A DNA stretch of 44,129 nt, taken from contig JAGRGU010000033.1 of NCBI GenBank assembly GCA_020445335.1, positions 6,542 to 50,670 on the forward strand, written 5' to 3'. The notes beneath the pieces were generated by a model. It was not told the origin of the DNA. It saw only the letters and a list, made by a program, of their open reading frames with translations, and made no database searches. The position numbers and the translations under genes are program-made. How positions within the stretch are numbered: position 1 is the first letter of the stretch; each line of letters starts with the position of its first letter. The stretch is from Gammaproteobacteria bacterium. GTDB lineage: Bacteria; Pseudomonadota; Gammaproteobacteria; Chromatiales; Chromatiaceae. This document shows positions 41,885 through 44,129 of this stretch, piece by piece.

Positions 41885-42676
41885 TCAGGAGCTGTAGAGG
41901 CGCCGCAGGATCGCGAGCAACAGCTCGCCATCCTTCGACTCCAGGCCGTGATTGGCGTCGCTGGGAATGCTCCAGGCTCGCCCGCGCAGCATCTGGACCT
42001 GATTCATATCCTGGCTCCAGACCGGAACGACCAGATCGCCGACCAGCGACAGCCTGTCGTCCCGCACCACCGAGACGTAGCGCGCCGGAGGATGCGGTTG
42101 CCGGTTGAGCCAGAACAGCAGGCTCCCCGGGCGCTCCCGCACCAGATCGAAGTAAAGCCCCTGAGAACGGCCGAGAATGTCGTACTCGTCGCCCAGCCAG
42201 CTGCTGGCCCAGCCCAGTGGGCTCTGGCTCAGCGCCAATCCCAGTTCGGCACTCTCGGTACCGAGGTGCGGGCTGGCAAAGGTGATCAGCGCGGCAACCG
42301 GCGCCTCCGGATTGCGAACCATGAAGAGCCGGCCAAGTACGCCACCGGCAGAGTGGCCGACCAATATGAGGTTATCGTCGGGCCGCAGCTGCCTGAGACG
42401 CTGGATCTGCCGCTCGAGCTGCGGCAGCTGCCGCAGCAGCTGCGCGTCGCTGGTCAGGCCTACCGTGTAGAAACGCAGCCCGGCGCCCGCGACCGCCGCA
42501 TCGTCGCCGCCATCGAGCTGACCGCCGTCGATCCAGCCCGCCCGCGAAAGCGCAGTGGTGACGCCCGACTCACGCCAGTCCGCTCCCTTGGCCTGATAGC
42601 CCTGAATCAGCACCAGCGTTTCGGCCTGCGCAGCGAACCCCAGCCAAATCAACAGCAGCAACAATCCAGATCGCAC
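41885..42676 (-). CDS. Exported alpha/beta hydrolase (lipase-like)
   Basis: A 263-residue secreted serine hydrolase. Signal: RSGLLLLLIWLGFAAQA, then LVLIQGYQAKGADWRESGV. The nucleophile elbow is LVGHSAGGVLGRL (GHSAG), followed by ITFASPHLGTES as in lipases of the PGAP1/triacylglycerol type, and the catalytic His is probably in SDANHGLES. An upstream frame to 42874 exists, but the GTG at 42676 begins the signal. No lipase chaperone is visible. It runs into acuI and is divergent from the DUF423 gene with a 95-base gap. The substrate is unknown. Confidence 0.85.
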   Translation of the reverse strand: MRSGLLLLLIWLGFAAQAETLVLIQGYQAKGADWRESGVTTALSRAGWIDGGQLDGGDDAAVAGAGLRFYTVGLTSDAQLLRQLPQLERQIQRLRQLRPDDNLILVGHSAGGVLGRLFMVRNPEAPVAALITFASPHLGTESAELGLALSQSPLGWASSWLGDEYDILGRSQGLYFDLVRERPGSLLFWLNRQPHPPARYVSVVRDDRLSLVGDLVVPVWSQDMNQVQMLRGRAWSIPSDANHGLESKDGELLLAILRRLYSS

Positions 42677-42771
42677 CTCGCCCCCCGTGCCTCTCGCGAA
42701 GAGCGGCCACCCTTGACTGCCCGGCGCCCTGACCGGAGACTGCGCCGTTTTACCGCAGCGGGTCTCATGCC

Positions 42772-43155
42772 ATGCCACGAATAGTTCTGCTTCTGGGCGC
42801 AGCCAACGGCTTCCTTTGCGTTGCGCTGGGCGCCTTTGCCGCCCACGCGCTGAAGCCGCGTATCGAGCCGGCACTTTACACCGTATTTCAAACCGGCGTC
42901 GACTATCAGGCGCTGCACGCGGTGGCGCTGCTGGCGGTCGGCCTGCTGGCGTTGCACCAGCACTCGCGCTGGCTGCTTTGGAGCGGCGCCCTGTTCACGC
43001 TCGGCATCCTGCTCTTCTGCGGCAGCCTCTACCTGCTGGCGCTGACCGGGCAACGCTCGCTCGGCGCAATCACACCAATCGGCGGGGCCGCTTTTCTGTT
43101 CGGCTGGCTGGCGCTGATGAGGGCGGTGGCAGGTTTCAGCCCGGCGACCAGGTGA
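42772..43155 (+). CDS. DUF423 membrane protein (YgdD family)
   Basis: A 127-residue protein with four hydrophobic helices: LLLGAANGFLCVALGAFAAHAL, YQALHAVALLAVGLLALH, WSGALFTLGILLFCGSLYLLALTG and ITPIGGAAFLFGWLALM. The GAFAAHALK and YHALHxxAL patterns match the DUF423 family of small inner-membrane proteins. Function unknown. Its stop overlaps the next gene's GTG by two to four bases (GTGA), so the two are translationally coupled. Confidence 0.9.
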   Translation: MPRIVLLLGAANGFLCVALGAFAAHALKPRIEPALYTVFQTGVDYQALHAVALLAVGLLALHQHSRWLLWSGALFTLGILLFCGSLYLLALTGQRSLGAITPIGGAAFLFGWLALMRAVAGFSPATR

Positions 43156-43571
43156 GCGACGCGACACTCTCGCTGCTGGCGATCTTCGGCAGCGGCTTCC
43201 TCGCTTCCACGCTGCTGCCGGGCGGCTCGGAAGCGGCGCTGCTCTACGCCGTCAACCAACAGCCGGAACGCACTGCCGCGTTGTGGCTGGCCGCTACCAG
43301 CGGCAACATGCTCGGCGGTTTAAGCAGTTGGCTGCTGGGGTTCTGGCTTCGGCACAGATTTCCGGCCCGATCGCTCGACCGCAGCGGGCAACGGGCGCTG
43401 GCCCGAGTACAGCGCTACGGCGCCCCCGTGCTGCTGCTCTCCTGGCTGCCGCTGGTGGGCGATCCACTCTGCCTCGCCGCCGGTTGGCTGGGCATCCGCC
43501 TGACGCCGGCGACGCTCTATATAGGGTTGGGCAAAGGGATACGCTATGCTCTGTTGTTGAGTCTGATCTGA
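43152..43571 (+). CDS. yqaA: YqaA-type (DedA-related) membrane protein
   Basis: A 139-residue membrane protein with SLLAIFGSGFLASTLLPGGSEAALL, SGNMLGGLSSWLLGFWLRHRF, RVQRYGAPVLLLSWLPLVGDPLCLAAGWLGI and a final helix. These match YqaA-type proteins, relatives of the DedA/SNARE-associated (VTT) family: note SEAALL, the LGGLSSWLLG segment and the SWLPLVGDPLCLAAG reentrant-loop motif. Starts at GTG 43152 overlapping the DUF423 stop (GTGA). DedA relatives are linked to lipid carrier recycling; for YqaA itself the role is unproved. Confidence 0.88.
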   Translation: MSDATLSLLAIFGSGFLASTLLPGGSEAALLYAVNQQPERTAALWLAATSGNMLGGLSSWLLGFWLRHRFPARSLDRSGQRALARVQRYGAPVLLLSWLPLVGDPLCLAAGWLGIRLTPATLYIGLGKGIRYALLLSLI

Positions 43572-43592
43572 CGGGGGAGAGTTGGCGCCGCC

Positions 43593-44129
43593 ATGAGTAA
43601 AAAGCTTCTGATCATCGAGGATGACAGCAGCCTCAACCAGATGCTGCAGTTCCACTTCGAGGAGAACGGCTTCGACGTCGCGCCGGCGCTGAACTGCGGC
43701 GAGGGGCTGGAGCTGCTGCGGCAGAACGCTTACGACCTGATCCTGCTCGACCAACAGCTCCCCGACGGTACCGGCCTGGATCTGTTGCAGCAGATCCGTG
43801 AGCGGGAGCCCGAGCAGGCGATGGTAATGATGACCGGCGAACACGACCTGGAGCTGGCGATCGAGGCGATCAAGCAGGGTGCGGCCGACTTCGTGCACAA
43901 ACCGATCAAGACCGAGGCGCTGCAGATCGTCGTCGACCGGGTGCTGGAGAACCGTCGACTGGCGCGCGAGGTGGCGGCGCTGCAGCCGGCCGATGACGAA
44001 CCGGAAAAGCAGCGCGAACTGATCGGCCGCAGCGACGCCATGCTGCAGGTAAGCAAGGAGATCGCGCTCTGCGCCGCCAGCGGCGCGACCGTGCTGATCA
44101 GCGGCGAATCCGGCACCGGCAAGGAGGTG
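43593..44129 (+). CDS. NtrC-class sigma-54 response regulator (3' partial)
   Basis: The 179 visible residues begin MSKKLLIIEDDSSLNQMLQFHFEENGF and contain a receiver domain: acidic pair EDD near 9-11, the phosphoacceptor Asp in DLILLDQQLPDGTGL near 55, the Thr in VMMTGEHD, and the Lys in FVHKPIK. A linker leads into the AAA+ domain (LIGRSDAMLQVSKEI) and Walker A GESGTGKEV at the window's edge, so the gene continues beyond it. The order matches the NtrC/AtoC class that activates sigma-54 RNA polymerase. A sensor kinase and the C-terminal DNA-binding helix are not seen. It could be the NtrC-like partner of other two-component systems rather than NtrC. A GGGGGAGA lies 14 bases upstream. Confidence 0.93.
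   Translation, partial: MSKKLLIIEDDSSLNQMLQFHFEENGFDVAPALNCGEGLELLRQNAYDLILLDQQLPDGTGLDLLQQIREREPEQAMVMMTGEHDLELAIEAIKQGAADFVHKPIKTEALQIVVDRVLENRRLAREVAALQPADDEPEKQRELIGRSDAMLQVSKEIALCAASGATVLISGESGTGKEV

Overview
The window is GC-rich chromosomal DNA from a gammaproteobacterium that very probably oxidises reduced sulfur. The main evidence is aprBA (dissimilatory APS reductase) at the right end, a K+-independent proton-pumping pyrophosphatase at the left end, and typical gammaproteobacterial versions of ubiK, comM, yheS, pilU, ycgL, glnK and glk. A Chromatiales-type thiotroph, free-living or symbiotic, would fit; this is inferred from gene content, not from a search. Gene density is high. I see no rRNA, tRNA, CRISPR array, transposase or prophage.

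Layout. 1-3792 (+): hppA (5' end outside the window), soluble ppa, a YfcE/MJ0936-type phosphodiesterase, moaC and engB. polA follows on the minus strand, with its terminator inside the end of engB. 6960-9539 (+) is a MASE1-PAS-GGDEF-EAL protein. 9555-12510 (-) is a three-gene group: a GGDEF protein, a metallo-beta-lactamase/ODP-like-GAF-like-GGDEF fusion, and a DUF4124 lipoprotein-type or periplasmic protein. 12570-14501 (-) is a complete nitrogen-control unit: two NtrC-like enhancer sites, a sigma-54 promoter, glnK, amtB and a strong terminator. 14567-18786 (+): ubiK, comM, ABC-F yheS and an unknown gene. A DUF364 gene lies on the minus strand. 19940-25539 (+): pilU, a thioredoxin-like gene, glycogen phosphorylase, ycgL and serB. 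25556-27924 (-): an SLT lytic transglycosylase, DUF350, djlA and a CbiM-like membrane protein. 28221-30388 (-): a Rieske ferredoxin translationally coupled to a coiled-coil/membrane/SUMF1 protein. 30832-33110 (+): a gamma-glutamyltransferase-family enzyme and an HU protein with a histone H1-like tail. The remainder holds a retropepsin-like protease, an MlaC-like protein, glucokinase, DUF3108, a YkgJ cysteine-cluster protein, aprA and aprB (-), a divergent unknown gene, acuI, a lipase-like hydrolase, DUF423, a YqaA-type membrane protein and the start of an NtrC-class response regulator.

How the parts connect. Pyrophosphate is handled by two adjacent enzymes, one conserving energy (HppA) and one not (Ppa). 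The ppa leader carries an unusual hairpin plus a tiny ORF that may control expression. APS reductase would make sulfate and reducing power from sulfite, and an FNR/Anr-like box lies between aprBA and a divergent unknown gene. Three diguanylate cyclase domains, all with RxxD inhibitory sites, fall within about 5.6 kb beside the nitrogen-control unit. One is fused to an oxygen/iron-sensor-like domain that has lost several metal ligands.

The best candidates for something undescribed are the ODP-like GGDEF fusion with its co-transcribed partner, the coiled-coil SUMF1/Rieske pair, the ppa leader element, and the unknown gene divergent from aprBA.
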